A stretch of DNA of 64,000 nucleotides. It comes from Mesorhizobium sp. J8 (GTDB lineage: Bacteria > Pseudomonadota > Alphaproteobacteria > Rhizobiales > Rhizobiaceae). The position numbers and the translations under genes are program-made. This document shows positions 7,676 through 16,373 of the stretch, one piece after another. The notes beneath the pieces are model-generated. The model made no database searches. It was not told the origin of the DNA and was given only the letters and a program-made list of their open reading frames with translations. Where the stretch lies: NCBI RefSeq assembly GCF_016591715.1, contig NZ_AP024109.1:3906001-3970000 (forward strand), written 5' to 3'. Position 1 is the stretch's first letter. Every line of letters begins with the position of its first letter.

Positions 7676-9481
7676 TCAGGCAACGAGGCCCTTGGTCAAT
7701 TCGAGCGCCTGACGCTCGAACAGCCGCCGGTAGATGCCGCCGTTCAGCCGGATCAGCTCGTCATGCGAACCTTCCTCGGCAATACGCCCGCGATCGAAGA
7801 CCAGTAGCCGGTCGAGCGCTCGCACCGTCGAAAGCCGGTGCGCGATCACCAGCGTCGTGCGCCCTACCATCAGTCGCTCCATCGCCTTCTGGATCAGCAC
7901 TTCCGACTCCGAATCGAGGCTCGACGTCGCCTCGTCCAGGATCAGAATGCGTGCGTCGGCCAGAAAGGCGCGGGCGATCGCCACACGCTGGCGCTCGCCG
8001 CCCGACAGCTTTACGCCACGCTCGCCGACCAGGGTTCCATAGCCCTTGGGCAGGTTGGTGATGAAATCATGCGCGCTGGCGAGTTTGGCCGCATGCTCGA
8101 TCTCGGCCTGGCTGGCGCCGGGCCTGGCATAGGCGATGTTCTCGGCAAGCGACCGGTGGAACAGGATCGGCTCCTGCTGGACGATGGCGATCTGGCTGCG
8201 CAGCGAGGCCTGCTCGACCTGCGAGATATCCTGCCCGTCGATCAGGATCCGCCCGGCATTCACGTCGTAGAGCCGCTGGATCAGCTTGACGAAAGTCGTC
8301 TTGCCCGAACCCGAATGCCCGACCAGCCCGATGCGTTCGCCCGCCGCGATATCGACCGAGAAATCGCGATAGAGCGGCAGAAGGTGATTGCCGTAGTGGA
8401 ACGTCACCTTGTCGAAAGCGATACGTCCATCGGTGATCCGGATAGGCCTGGCGCCGGGCCGGTCCTCGATGCCGAGCGGCTCGGACTGGAAGTCGACCAG
8501 TTCCTCCATGTCGTTGATCGAGCGCTGCAGGTTGCGGATATGCGTGCCGATGTCGCGCAGATAGCCCTGCAGCACGAAGAACGAGGTGAGCACGAAGGCG
8601 ACATCGCCGGCGCTCGCCTGGCCCCAGGCCCAGAGCATGAGGGCAAGACCGATGACCGCCGCCCGCATCACCAGCAGCAGCATCCCTTGCGTAGTGCCGT
8701 TGGCGGTGCCGCGCATCCAGGTGCGGCCCGTGCGCAGGCGCCATTTGGCGACGACGCGCGCCAGCCGCGCCTCCTCGCGGGTCTCCGCGCCGAACCCCTT
8801 GACCACGGCGTTGCAGCTCACCGCGTCCGCCAGCGCGCCGCCGAGGCGCGTATCCCAGCTGTTGGCGAGCCGCGCGGCGGGCGCGACATAGCCGAGCGAC
8901 AGCATCGCCGTGACGGCGATGAACAGCACCGAGCCGGCCGCCACCACGGCTCCCATCAGCGGCCAGAACCAGCCGAGCAGCAGCGTCGATCCGACAAGCA
9001 TGACAACCGACGGCAGAAGGGCGATCAGGATCGTGTCGTTGAGCAGGTCCAGGGCCCACATGCCGCGCGTTATCTTGCGCACCGTCGATCCGGCAAAGCT
9101 GTTGGCGTGCCAGTCCGTCGAGAAGCGTTGCACGCGATGGAAGGCATCGGCGGCAATGTCCGACATCATCTTCAGCGTCAGTTCGACGATCCACAGGAAG
9201 GCGGCGTTGCGCAGCACGACGCCTGCCAGCGCCAGCGCCATAAGGATCGAGAACGCCACCATCGCCGCATTCCAGGCGACTTCGTCGGTTCCGGCGCCGC
9301 TGGCGACCGCATCGACCAGGCGGCCGGAATAGAAGGGAGTCGCCACATCGGCCAGAGTCGAGAGCAGGAATGCGCCCATGATGAGCGAAAGCCGCCACGG
9401 CTGGCGCCGCCAGTGGCTGAACGTAAAACCAAGCACGCTGCGGAAGGCGCTGGCGCGCAGGTCGATCTTGAAACGAGCCAT
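7676..9481 (-). CDS. ABC exporter, fused permease and ATPase
   Basis: A 601-residue half-transporter that would work as a homodimer in the inner membrane. Six membrane helices fill about residues 30-320 (type-1 exporter fold). The ATPase domain follows, with Walker A GHSGSGKTT (388-396), Q-loop VQQEPIL, signature LSGGERQR (492-499), Walker B ILILDEATSS and the switch His in VIAHRLSTV. It resembles the MsbA/multidrug group; the cargo is unknown. The ATG at 9481 is chosen over a TTG six codons upstream. It is transcribed alone, with a hairpin straight after the stop. Confidence 0.93.
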   Translation of the reverse strand: MARFKIDLRASAFRSVLGFTFSHWRRQPWRLSLIMGAFLLSTLADVATPFYSGRLVDAVASGAGTDEVAWNAAMVAFSILMALALAGVVLRNAAFLWIVELTLKMMSDIAADAFHRVQRFSTDWHANSFAGSTVRKITRGMWALDLLNDTILIALLPSVVMLVGSTLLLGWFWPLMGAVVAAGSVLFIAVTAMLSLGYVAPAARLANSWDTRLGGALADAVSCNAVVKGFGAETREEARLARVVAKWRLRTGRTWMRGTANGTTQGMLLLVMRAAVIGLALMLWAWGQASAGDVAFVLTSFFVLQGYLRDIGTHIRNLQRSINDMEELVDFQSEPLGIEDRPGARPIRITDGRIAFDKVTFHYGNHLLPLYRDFSVDIAAGERIGLVGHSGSGKTTFVKLIQRLYDVNAGRILIDGQDISQVEQASLRSQIAIVQQEPILFHRSLAENIAYARPGASQAEIEHAAKLASAHDFITNLPKGYGTLVGERGVKLSGGERQRVAIARAFLADARILILDEATSSLDSESEVLIQKAMERLMVGRTTLVIAHRLSTVRALDRLLVFDRGRIAEEGSHDELIRLNGGIYRRLFERQALELTKGLVA

Positions 9482-9855
9482 GATGTCATCCGGGCGCAAA
9501 CGAGCCCGGCCCCGGTAAAATCGAATTGGGAAACCCGCATCCGCGCCCTGCGGCGCCTCAAAAACAGCGGGAGGTTTCAGTATGGTGGGCCGCCTGCCCT
9601 GAGGCGGCGGCCGGCAGCGGCAAATGCCCGTCCTGCGCCTGGCTCTCCGAAAAAGCTTCGGAAAGCCTGAGCCGACCTAGGCTTCGCGGCCTCGCATAAC
9701 GATGTCAAATCCTGCCATACGGTCCTCCCGGAAGGGAATCGCGGAGACGTGGTTATAGGGAGACATCAGCCGGTCGCCAAGCCGGCCTATCGCTAAAACG
9801 CCATCTGGTCCAAGCACTGAGACGAATTTGCAACAACGGCGGGTTGTGGCCGGTC
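9482..9855. other. 374-bp region without a firm gene
   Basis: It lies between the exporter start and the GNAT gene end. Bases 9677-9817 on the minus strand can encode about 46 residues beginning from a GTG (VLGPDGVLAIGRLGDRL onward, ending IVMRGREA). The composition is protein-like, but no ribosome site or family is seen; it may be a gene remnant. The rest shows small GC-rich hairpins only. Confidence 0.5.
9677..9817 (-). pseudogene. possible small ORF or gene remnant
   Basis: A 46-codon frame starting at a GTG and ending in TAG. The residues read like real protein (SPYNHVSAIPFRED, then MAGFDIVMRGREA), with low-bias composition compared with shadow frames. The frame stays open upstream but there overlaps the GNAT gene in another phase. 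No ribosome site is clear. It could be the tail of a lost gene. Low confidence. Confidence 0.22.
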
Positions 9856-10263
9856 TTAAGCAGCGGGTGAGCGATCCAGTCGCATGTAACGTCCTTCCGC
9901 CCGGAAGCCGAACTTCTGGTAGAGGCCGTGTGCGTCGCTGGTCGTCAGGCTCCAATGAGAAACGGTCTTCATATCGGGATGATCGAGGAGCGCCTGCACA
10001 AGCCGCTTGCCGATGCCATGCCCACGACGCTCCGGCCAGACGATGACGTCGGCAAGATAGGCAAAGACCGTGTAATCGGTGATCGCGCGGGCGAAGCCGA
10101 CCTGCTCGCCGTCAAGATAGGCGCCGACGCAAAGCGAGTTGTCGAAGGCGCGGCGGTTGGCCTCGTCGGTGCGGGACGCACCCCAATAGCTTTGCATGAG
10201 CAGATCGGAGGTCACGCGGAAATCGATCCGCGACAGGTCGAAACTGATTTCAACGTCGTGCAT
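9856..10263 (-). CDS. GNAT family N-acetyltransferase
   Basis: A 135-residue single-domain acetyltransferase. Acetyl-CoA binding motif A is clear as VWPERRGHGIGKRLVQALL (about residues 75-93), preceded by the strand VFAYLADVIV and followed by a late GLYQKFGFRAEGRYM, the usual C-terminal GNAT segment. The substrate is unknown. It starts 7 bp after the nadE stop in the same direction, so it is probably co-transcribed with nadE, although no strong ribosome site is visible. Confidence 0.9.
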   Translation of the reverse strand: MHDVEISFDLSRIDFRVTSDLLMQSYWGASRTDEANRRAFDNSLCVGAYLDGEQVGFARAITDYTVFAYLADVIVWPERRGHGIGKRLVQALLDHPDMKTVSHWSLTTSDAHGLYQKFGFRAEGRYMRLDRSPAA

Positions 10264-10270
10264 GCGAAGG

Positions 10271-11983
10271 CTAGCCGCGGTCCCGGAACCGGTTGGTGAT
10301 CGGATAGCGACGGTCGCGGCCGAAATTCTTCTTGGTGATCTTCACGCCGGGCGCCGCCTGACGGCGCTTGTATTCGGCGATGTAGAGCAGGTGCTCGACA
10401 CGTGTCACCGTCGCGCGGTCGTGGCCGCGCGCGACGATGTCGTCGACGCTCATCTCGTTCTCCACCAGGCATTCCAGGATGTCGTCCAGCACCGGATAGG
10501 GCGGCAGCGAATCCTGGTCGGTCTGGTTCTCGCGCAGCTCCGCCGACGGCGCCTTGTCGATGATGTTCTTCGGGATGACCTCCCCCGACGGCCCGAGCGC
10601 GCCCGGCGGCACATGCGAATTGCGCCAGCGCGACAGCGCATAGACCTGCATCTTGTAGAGATCCTTGATCGGATTGAAGCCGCCATTCATGTCGCCGTAA
10701 AGCGTGGCGTAGCCGACCGACATCTCGCTCTTGTTGCCCGTGGTGACCACCATCGAGCCGAACTTGTTGGAGATCGCCATCAGGATCGTGCCGCGCGCAC
10801 GGCTCTGCAGGTTCTCCTCGGTGATGCCTTCCTGGGTGCCTTCGAAGAGCTGGGTCAGCGCGTGCCTGAAGCCTTCGACCGGCTCTGAGATCGGCACGAT
10901 GTCGTAGCGGCAGCCAAGCGCGCGCGCGCAGTCCTCGGCGTCTTTCAGCGAATCCTTCGACGTATAGCGGTAGGGCATCATGACGGTGCGCAGCCGCTCC
11001 TCGCCAAGCGCATCGACGGCCAAAGCCGCGCAGATCGCCGAGTCGATGCCGCCGGAGAGGCCGAGGACGACATTCTTGAAGCCGTTCTTGTTGACGTAGT
11101 CGCGCAGGCCGAGCATGCAGGCTCGGTAGTCCGCCTCTTCCCGCTCCGGGATCTTCGACATCGGACCTTCCGAGCAGACCCAATGATCGGAATTATTTCC
11201 ATTTTGCGCGCCTGCGGCGACGCGGCTTCGCTTCCAGGTGGTGACGGCGACCGCCTCCTCGAACTGGCTCATCTGGAACGCAAGCGTCTTGTCGGCGCCG
11301 ATGGCAAACGACGCGCCGTCAAAGATCAGCTCGTCCTGGCCGCCGAGCTGGTTGGCGTAGATCATCGGCAGGCCTGTTTCGATGACCTGACGGATGACAA
11401 TCTGGTGGCGGACGTCGATCTTGGCGCGGTAATAGGGCGAGCCGTTCGGCACCAAAAGAATCTCGGCGCCGCTTTCGGCCAGCGTCTCGCAGACGGCGAT
11501 ATCGCCCCAGATGTCCTCGCAGATCGGAATGCCGATGCGCACGCCGCGAAAATTGACCGGACCCTGCAGTTCCGGCCCGGCCTGGAAGACGCGCTTCTCG
11601 TCGAACTCACCATAGTTGGGCAGATCGAGCTTGTAGCGTTCGGCGATGATCTTGCCGCCGTCGGCGAAGACAATGGAGTTGTGCGTGCCGCTTTTGCGCT
11701 TCAGCGGCGTGCCGATGATGACGCCGGGCCCGCCATCGGCGGTGTCCTTGGCGAAATCCTGAGCGGCCTTCTCGCATGCCTTCAGGAACGAGGGCTTGAG
11801 CACCAGGTCTTCCGGCGGGTAACCGGCGAGGAAGAGCTCGGTATAGAGCACCAGATCGGCGCCTTGCCGGGCCGCATCCGCCCTCGCCTCGCGTGCTTTT
11901 GCCAGATTGCCGGCGACATCGCCGACGGTCGGGTTGAGCTGGGCGACGGCGATGCGCAGGATGTCGGGAGCGGTCTTGGTCAT
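10271..11983 (-). CDS. nadE: glutamine-dependent NAD+ synthetase
   Basis: A 570-residue cytoplasmic enzyme that makes NAD+ from nicotinic acid adenine dinucleotide, ATP and glutamine, the last step of NAD synthesis. The N-terminal nitrilase-type glutaminase has its triad: Glu49 (LYTELFLAGYPPEDL), Lys118 (ERYKLDLPNYGEFDE) and Cys155 (IPICEDIWGD). The synthetase domain has the ATP pyrophosphatase P-loop LGLSGGIDSA (Ser310 to Ser315) and TGNKSEMSVGYATLYGDM. The length suits the two-domain form. The start MTKTAPDILR at 11983 matches the family; the long open stretch before it is shadow. It lies downstream of the Tag-like gene (91-bp gap). Confidence 0.97.
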   Translation of the reverse strand: MTKTAPDILRIAVAQLNPTVGDVAGNLAKAREARADAARQGADLVLYTELFLAGYPPEDLVLKPSFLKACEKAAQDFAKDTADGGPGVIIGTPLKRKSGTHNSIVFADGGKIIAERYKLDLPNYGEFDEKRVFQAGPELQGPVNFRGVRIGIPICEDIWGDIAVCETLAESGAEILLVPNGSPYYRAKIDVRHQIVIRQVIETGLPMIYANQLGGQDELIFDGASFAIGADKTLAFQMSQFEEAVAVTTWKRSRVAAGAQNGNNSDHWVCSEGPMSKIPEREEADYRACMLGLRDYVNKNGFKNVVLGLSGGIDSAICAALAVDALGEERLRTVMMPYRYTSKDSLKDAEDCARALGCRYDIVPISEPVEGFRHALTQLFEGTQEGITEENLQSRARGTILMAISNKFGSMVVTTGNKSEMSVGYATLYGDMNGGFNPIKDLYKMQVYALSRWRNSHVPPGALGPSGEVIPKNIIDKAPSAELRENQTDQDSLPPYPVLDDILECLVENEMSVDDIVARGHDRATVTRVEHLLYIAEYKRRQAAPGVKITKKNFGRDRRYPITNRFRDRG

Positions 11984-12074
11984 GGAACGGATGTAGCGTG
12001 GCTGAAATCGCCCCGCAATGGCGTTTGGTTGTACCAAATAGGGCTGATCGGCAGGGCCGATCGGTCCGAGTGAC

Positions 12075-12788
12075 CTAGTCGCCCATATATTCGCGCAGCG
12101 CCTCTGCCGAGTGGTTCTCGCCGATCGACATCGCAAGGATGCGCGAGATGTGGCGGCGCGGCAGCCCGGTCTCGGCCGACCATTGGTTGATCTGCGCCTG
12201 GATCTTGTCGAGGTCCCGCTTCGAGGTCGGGTTCTCGGCGATGTCGAGACCGGCGTCGCGCAGCGCCGCCGCCATGTCCGACGAGACGACGAACGTGTCC
12301 CATTCCAGCCAGCGCAGGAAATACTGGCCGGTATTGCCGCCGAGCCGGCTGCCATGTTTGGCGAGATAGGCGGTCAGGCCGACCTGATCGTCTGCCGGCC
12401 AGGCGGCGATGAATTTGCCGAAGCTGCCATGTTCCTTCGAGACGCGATCGACGAAGGCAGCATTGTCGCGCACCGACTTGATCTTCTGCGGGTTGCGCAC
12501 AATGCGGCTGTCGGATGCCAGCTCGTGCCAGAAATCGTCGGGCTGGAACAGAAGCCGCTTCGGCTCGAAGCCGAGGAACGCCGCCTCGAAACCCGGCCAT
12601 TTCTGCTCAATGACCCGCCACACGAAACCGGCGGCGAAGATGCGCTCGGCCATGGTGGAGAGAATGCGATCGTCTGGAATTTTCGCCACCGCCGCATTGT
12701 CGGGCTTGGGGCCGAGCAGCGGAGCGAGCGCCGCCTCCCCGCCCTTTCGCTTTGCCGCCCGTGCATGGATTTTCTGGAAATCGAGCAT
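12075..12788 (-). CDS. DNA-3-methyladenine glycosylase I (Tag)-family protein lacking cysteines
   Basis: A 237-residue protein. The central part follows the Tag (helix-hairpin-helix) family: ERIFAAGFVWRVIEQKWPGF, then FDxxxVxxx-like FEPKRLLFQPDD, and SRIVRNPQKIKSVRDNAAFV, equivalent to the IIRN..KI..I..NA motif. Tag removes 3-methyladenine from alkylated DNA for base excision repair. Unlike E. coli Tag, the protein has no cysteine at all, so the zinc-binding Cys/His set that ties the two ends together is missing, and the N- and C-terminal parts differ. It may have another base preference. It is likely the first gene of a leftward set with nadE and the GNAT. Confidence 0.75.
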   Translation of the reverse strand: MLDFQKIHARAAKRKGGEAALAPLLGPKPDNAAVAKIPDDRILSTMAERIFAAGFVWRVIEQKWPGFEAAFLGFEPKRLLFQPDDFWHELASDSRIVRNPQKIKSVRDNAAFVDRVSKEHGSFGKFIAAWPADDQVGLTAYLAKHGSRLGGNTGQYFLRWLEWDTFVVSSDMAAALRDAGLDIAENPTSKRDLDKIQAQINQWSAETGLPRRHISRILAMSIGENHSAEALREYMGD

Positions 12789-12878
12789 CTTCGTCCCCGC
12801 CTGTTCGCCTCAATCTAGCACTTCACGTCCGGCCCGGCAGCCTCTACGTCTATCGATGCCGGGCGAAGGAGAGGACCA

Positions 12879-13442
12879 ATGAACAAGATCGTCGAGGACA
12901 TGGCGAACCGTTTGCTCAAGCGAAAGCCGGATGGTTTCGGTCCGCTCGAGAGCCGCGTGCTGCAATCGACGCTCGAGCGCACCACGATCACGCGCGACAC
13001 CAACAAGGCGGTCGCCTTCCACGAGACCTATGGCGACCGCGTCGCCGACACGATCGCCAGGATCGGCGGTTCCTGGTCCTTCATCCTAGGCTTCCTGGCT
13101 TTTCTCGCTCTGTGGACTGCCGGCAATGCCTGGCTGCTCACACGCGACGCCTTCGACCCCTACCCCTTCATCTTCCTCAACCTCGTGCTGTCGATGCTCG
13201 CGGCGATCCAGGCGCCGGTGATCATGATGTCGCAGAACCGCCAGACCGAGCGAGACCGCATCGACGCGGCGCATGATTACGAGGTCAATCTGAAGGCCGA
13301 GATCGAGATCATGGCCCTGCATGAGAAGCTCGACGAGCTGCGCCACAGCGAGATCATCGGCATGCGCGACGAAATCCTGCGCATGGCCGAGCAGATCAGG
13401 CGCATCGACGAAAAACTGTCGGCGCGGCCCGCAGCGGAATGA
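12879..13442 (+). CDS. DUF1003 membrane protein
   Basis: A 187-residue inner-membrane protein. It shows the DUF1003 pattern: ADTIARIGGSWSFILGFLAF (start of TM1, about residues 55-80), a short loop FDPYPFIFLNLVLSMLAAIQ (TM2, about 93-113), and APVIMMSQNRQTERDR, followed by a long charged helix with repeated IxxL/H spacing, perhaps coiled coil (about 130-180). The function is unknown. The ribosome site is AGGAG-like (GAAGGAGAGGACCA). The stop overlaps the DedA start by four bases (ATGA), so the two genes are translationally coupled. Confidence 0.88.
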   Translation: MNKIVEDMANRLLKRKPDGFGPLESRVLQSTLERTTITRDTNKAVAFHETYGDRVADTIARIGGSWSFILGFLAFLALWTAGNAWLLTRDAFDPYPFIFLNLVLSMLAAIQAPVIMMSQNRQTERDRIDAAHDYEVNLKAEIEIMALHEKLDELRHSEIIGMRDEILRMAEQIRRIDEKLSARPAAE

Positions 13443-14038
13443 GCGAGACCATCCACCATCTCATCGAGCAGTACGGGCTTATCGCGGTCTTCCTGGGCTG
13501 CGTTGCCGAAGGCGAAAGCGCCGCGATCCTCGGCGGCTTCTTCGCCCATCAGCATGTTTTCGTCCTGTGGCAGACTTTCCTCGCCGCCTTTCTCGGGGCC
13601 TTCGCCGGCGACACCTTCTTCTTCACCTTGGGGCGCAGCTTCGCTGAACATCGCTATGTGAGAAGGTTGCGCAGGCGTCCGGGCTTCAGCCGCGCCTACC
13701 GCCTGCTGAACACCCATCCCAACATCTTCGTGCTGACCAACCGCTACATCTACGGCATGCGCCTGGTCGGCGGCATCGCCGCCGGCCTGTCGACCGTGTC
13801 CGTGCCGCGTTTCGTTATCCTGAATGCCATCTCGTCCGCGGTCTGGGCGACCCTGTTCAGCGGCATCGGCTATGTCTTCGGCCTTGGCGCGGAGGAAATG
13901 GTGGGCCAGGCGTTTGCACGCCATGAGCGCCTGCTCATCGCCCTCGGCGTCGGCATCGTTATCGCCATTGCCGCATGGTTGGTAGGCCATCACTTCGCAA
14001 AGCGCGAGCGCGCCAGGGAAGACCAGGCGGGATCGTGA
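13439..14038 (+). CDS. DedA family membrane protein
   Basis: A 199-residue inner-membrane protein. DedA proteins (SNARE-associated/VTT fold) are membrane phospholipid transporters or flippases that keep lipid carriers such as undecaprenyl phosphate and the proton gradient in order. Visible are GCVAEGESAAILGGFFAHQ near the start with the re-entrant loop acid, FAGDTFFFTLGR, and RYIYGMRLVGGIAAGLS, the conserved Arg-containing region. Four or more hydrophobic segments run to LIALGVGIVIAIAAWLVG. It is coupled to the DUF1003 gene by a 4-bp overlap and converges on dgkA. Confidence 0.9.
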   Translation: MSETIHHLIEQYGLIAVFLGCVAEGESAAILGGFFAHQHVFVLWQTFLAAFLGAFAGDTFFFTLGRSFAEHRYVRRLRRRPGFSRAYRLLNTHPNIFVLTNRYIYGMRLVGGIAAGLSTVSVPRFVILNAISSAVWATLFSGIGYVFGLGAEEMVGQAFARHERLLIALGVGIVIAIAAWLVGHHFAKRERAREDQAGS

Positions 14039-14050
14039 TCGATCGCGCGA

Positions 14051-14410
14051 TCAGATCGGCGCGCCGGTCAGGCGCTCGATCAAGGCGATGCCCCAGACGC
14101 CGCCGGCGATCACGATCGAAATCAGCACGGCAAGCGAACCGCAATCCTTGGCGAGCTGGATCTCGATGTGGAATTCGCGCGAGATCGCGTCACAGGCCGC
14201 CTCGATGCCGGTATTGAGCACTTCGACCATGATCAGGAGCAGCACGGCGCCGATCAGCAGGGCGTAGCCGCGCCAGGAGACCGAGATGAACCAGCCTGCA
14301 GGCAGGGCGAGCGCAAGCAGCATCAACTCCTGCTGGAACGCCTTTTCGTGCGCGGCAAGCTTGCGGAAGGCCCGCACTGAATTGATGAAAGCGTCGATCA
14401 GCCGCTGCAT
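14051..14410 (-). CDS. dgkA: diacylglycerol kinase
   Basis: A 119-residue inner-membrane enzyme that phosphorylates diacylglycerol with ATP to phosphatidic acid, recycling the lipid left from periplasmic glucan and envelope decoration. Three membrane helices are seen. The conserved residues appear as AFRKLAAHEKAFQQEL (Glu pair), VEVLNTGIEAACDAIS and IEIQLAKDCGSLAVLIS, which correspond to ELLNTAIE and KDMGSAAV of the E. coli enzyme. The length fits. A short palindrome (TGATCGATCGCGCGATCA, 14036-14053) lies between its stop and that of the DedA gene. Confidence 0.94.
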   Translation of the reverse strand: MQRLIDAFINSVRAFRKLAAHEKAFQQELMLLALALPAGWFISVSWRGYALLIGAVLLLIMVEVLNTGIEAACDAISREFHIEIQLAKDCGSLAVLISIVIAGGVWGIALIERLTGAPI

Positions 14411-14488
14411 GCCTAGCCCCGTTTCGAGTAACCGTCAGGGGGATATCGCAACGGCCGGATCAAGGGAATAAGGCAGCCGCGGCAAAAA

Positions 14489-14908
14489 TCATCCGTCCGC
14501 CACCTTTATCGACGGCGTCGACTTCTCGAATTGCGGCAACCCGTCGTCGATCGAATAGTAGTCGCCCTTGTCGCCGACGAAGATGTGGCTTTCCGCGGAG
14601 AGACCGCTCGGCCGCTCGAAGGACCCGGCCATGATGGAGATCGTGTCCAGTTCATTGTGTTTCCAGAAGAGCAGCGAGCCGCAAGTGCGGCAGAAGCCGC
14701 GTTTCGCCACGTCGGACGCGCCGTACCAATTGAGCGAGTCGGCGCCCTCTATGACGATATCGGCGTCCTTGGAGGCGGTTGCCGCGACGAAATGGCCGGT
14801 TTGCCGACGGCATTGCGAGCAGTGGCAATAGACGACGCCGCGCAACGGCCCGCTTGTCCTGAAACGCACCGCACCGCACAGGCACGATCCGCTGTGATTG
14901 CCGTCCAT
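14489..14908 (-). CDS. GFA/CENP-V-fold zinc protein
   Basis: A 139-residue protein of the Gfa-like (Mss4-like) family. Zinc ligands are visible as SCLCGAVRF (CxC), YCHCSQCRRQTG (CHC..C) and FCRTCGSLLFW (CxxC). The true glutathione-dependent formaldehyde-activating enzyme in this window is the separate gfa gene at 59060; this shorter member has an unknown substrate. It is divergent from the diguanylate cyclase gene with a 312-bp gap, and lies 78 bp upstream of dgkA in the same direction. Confidence 0.9.
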   Translation of the reverse strand: MDGNHSGSCLCGAVRFRTSGPLRGVVYCHCSQCRRQTGHFVAATASKDADIVIEGADSLNWYGASDVAKRGFCRTCGSLLFWKHNELDTISIMAGSFERPSGLSAESHIFVGDKGDYYSIDDGLPQFEKSTPSIKVADG

Positions 14909-15220
14909 TCGGGCCTCCTTCGACCATCTGCCGATCCACTGCCGGACAGAATTTCAGGTTTGAAATGTCGGGGCGCAGGCAAATGCGACACCGAAGCGGC
15001 GCGTTTCAAAAGCTGGACCTGCACGGCATTGCATCCTGCGGTAGCAGAGATATCGAGGAAATGCGGGCCATTAAGGAAACTTTAGCGCAACTGCATCTAT
15101 GATTCCCACAAGCGGAGGTCGTGAGGGGACGCGCATTCGCAATTCCGATTCAAATCCCCGCGTGCGCGACACCCGGCGGTGGCAGGTCTCCGGTCGCACT
15201 GAAGGGGCAGTGAAGACGAT
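14909..15220. other. 312-bp divergent intergenic region
   Basis: It should hold promoters for the GFA-fold gene (minus) and the diguanylate cyclase gene (plus). I see no gene. A stretch around 15147-15165 (GATTCAAATCCCC) recalls a tRNA T-loop, but no paired stem supports it. A CGCGCA/TGCGCG inverted repeat lies about 15134-15171. Confidence 0.5.
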
Positions 15221-16291
15221 ATGCAACCGGCAGCCATTCCGACTGACAGGAATCCCGACATCGCCAGCACCGTCGTGGCGACGATGCGCCAGCTCGGCGT
15301 GCTCGGCCTGCCGCGCAATTACGAAATCTTCTATGAGGCGCTGAGCGGCAGCAATCATGAGCTCAGCCTTGCCGTCGTCTCGTTGAGCAACCGCCCGACC
15401 CAGGAGGATCTCGACGGCATCGGGCGCACCTTCTTCCCCCAGCATCACGGTCCGGCCATCGTCGAGCACGCCCGCGAGGTGGTCGCCAACGAGCTCGAGG
15501 AAATCGCCGCGCTGTTGCGCAGCGAGCGCTCGCATATCGAGAAATATGGCCGTATCCTCGACGAGACCTCGATCGGCCTGAGCAACCGCAGCCTGCTCTC
15601 CCAGGAAATCCTCCAGAAGATCGCCGGCGCGATGTCTGTCGCCACCAGTTCGACGATCGACCATGGCCGCCAGATCGCCAGCACGCTCAGCGAAAAGACG
15701 GCCGAGCTTGAAAGCGTCAAGTCGAAGCTTGAGGAATACAAGCGGCTTGCCGACACCGACCCCCTTACGCAGCTGTGGAATCGGCGCGCCTTCGACAAGG
15801 AGATCACCCGAATCTACAACAGCAATCGCGGCATCCTGTTCAACGCCTTGATCCTTGCCGATATTGATCATTTCAAGGACATAAACGATCGCTACGGCCA
15901 TCCGATCGGCGACAGGATCCTGCAGATCATCGCCGAGATCTTCCAGTCCAGCGTCCGTTCCGACATGTTCGTCGCACGCACCGGTGGCGAGGAATTCGCG
16001 CTTATCGTCGAGGGCGCCAGCGAGGAAGCCACATACGAAATCGCCGAGCGTATCCGTGTGCTGATCGAGCAGACGCCGTTCACCAGCAGCCAGACCGGCA
16101 TGAACTACGGCACCGTCACCATATCGCTGGGCATCTGCATGGCCTCGGAGGCGGAAAATCCGGAAGATCTCTACACCAAGGCGGACCGCGCGCTTTATCG
16201 CTCCAAGGTCGCCGGCCGCAACCGCGTGACAAGGCACTCGGCCACGACCAGCCGGGCCGGCAAAGGCTGGCTGCTCTACAAGAAAGACTGA
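15221..16291 (+). CDS. diguanylate cyclase (GGDEF)
   Basis: A 356-residue protein that would make c-di-GMP from two GTP. The C-terminal GGDEF domain (about residues 180-340) has the DTDPLTQLWNRRAFD entry, the LADIDHFKDINDRYGHPIGD metal site and the active loop GGEEF (255-259). The N-terminal 170 residues are helical with no membrane segment, ending in a likely coiled coil (about 145-178) that joins the domains. The RxxD inhibitory site expected just before the loop is not in place (VRSDMFVARTGGEEF has the Asp one position early), so product inhibition may be weak. It is transcribed alone, 82 bp before the toxin-antitoxin pair. Confidence 0.92.
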   Translation: MQPAAIPTDRNPDIASTVVATMRQLGVLGLPRNYEIFYEALSGSNHELSLAVVSLSNRPTQEDLDGIGRTFFPQHHGPAIVEHAREVVANELEEIAALLRSERSHIEKYGRILDETSIGLSNRSLLSQEILQKIAGAMSVATSSTIDHGRQIASTLSEKTAELESVKSKLEEYKRLADTDPLTQLWNRRAFDKEITRIYNSNRGILFNALILADIDHFKDINDRYGHPIGDRILQIIAEIFQSSVRSDMFVARTGGEEFALIVEGASEEATYEIAERIRVLIEQTPFTSSQTGMNYGTVTISLGICMASEAENPEDLYTKADRALYRSKVAGRNRVTRHSATTSRAGKGWLLYKKD

Positions 16292-16313
16292 CAACCCGTC
16301 GAAATCCGGCGCC

Positions 16314-16368
16314 CACCCTTTCCAGATGAATTTTTGTGGACTATATTTTCTACAGAAATGAAAGGGTG
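16314..16368 (+). promoter_or_regulatory. promoter with flanking 9-bp inverted repeat, toxin-antitoxin operon
   Basis: CACCCTTTC (16314-16322) and GAAAGGGTG (16360-16368) are perfect inverted copies 37 bp apart. Between them is a promoter-like pair, TTTCCA (16319-16324) and TATATT (16342-16347), 17 bp apart. The left copy covers the -35 and the right copy covers the ribosome site of the antitoxin gene (ATG 16374). A second imperfect dyad, TGTGGA with TCTACA, spans the -10. This suits self-repression by the antitoxin (inference). Confidence 0.5.
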
Positions 16369-16373
16369 CGCTC

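Noticed and set aside
10271..12355. Longer nadE frame starting at 12355
   Set aside because: The first 124 codons overlap the Tag-like gene in another phase and have Arg/Ser-rich shadow composition; the family start is at 11983.
15130..15175. tRNA-like 3' end (GATTCAAATCCCC) before the diguanylate cyclase gene
   Set aside because: The bases around the T-loop-like piece do not pair as a T-stem, and no anticodon arm lies upstream.
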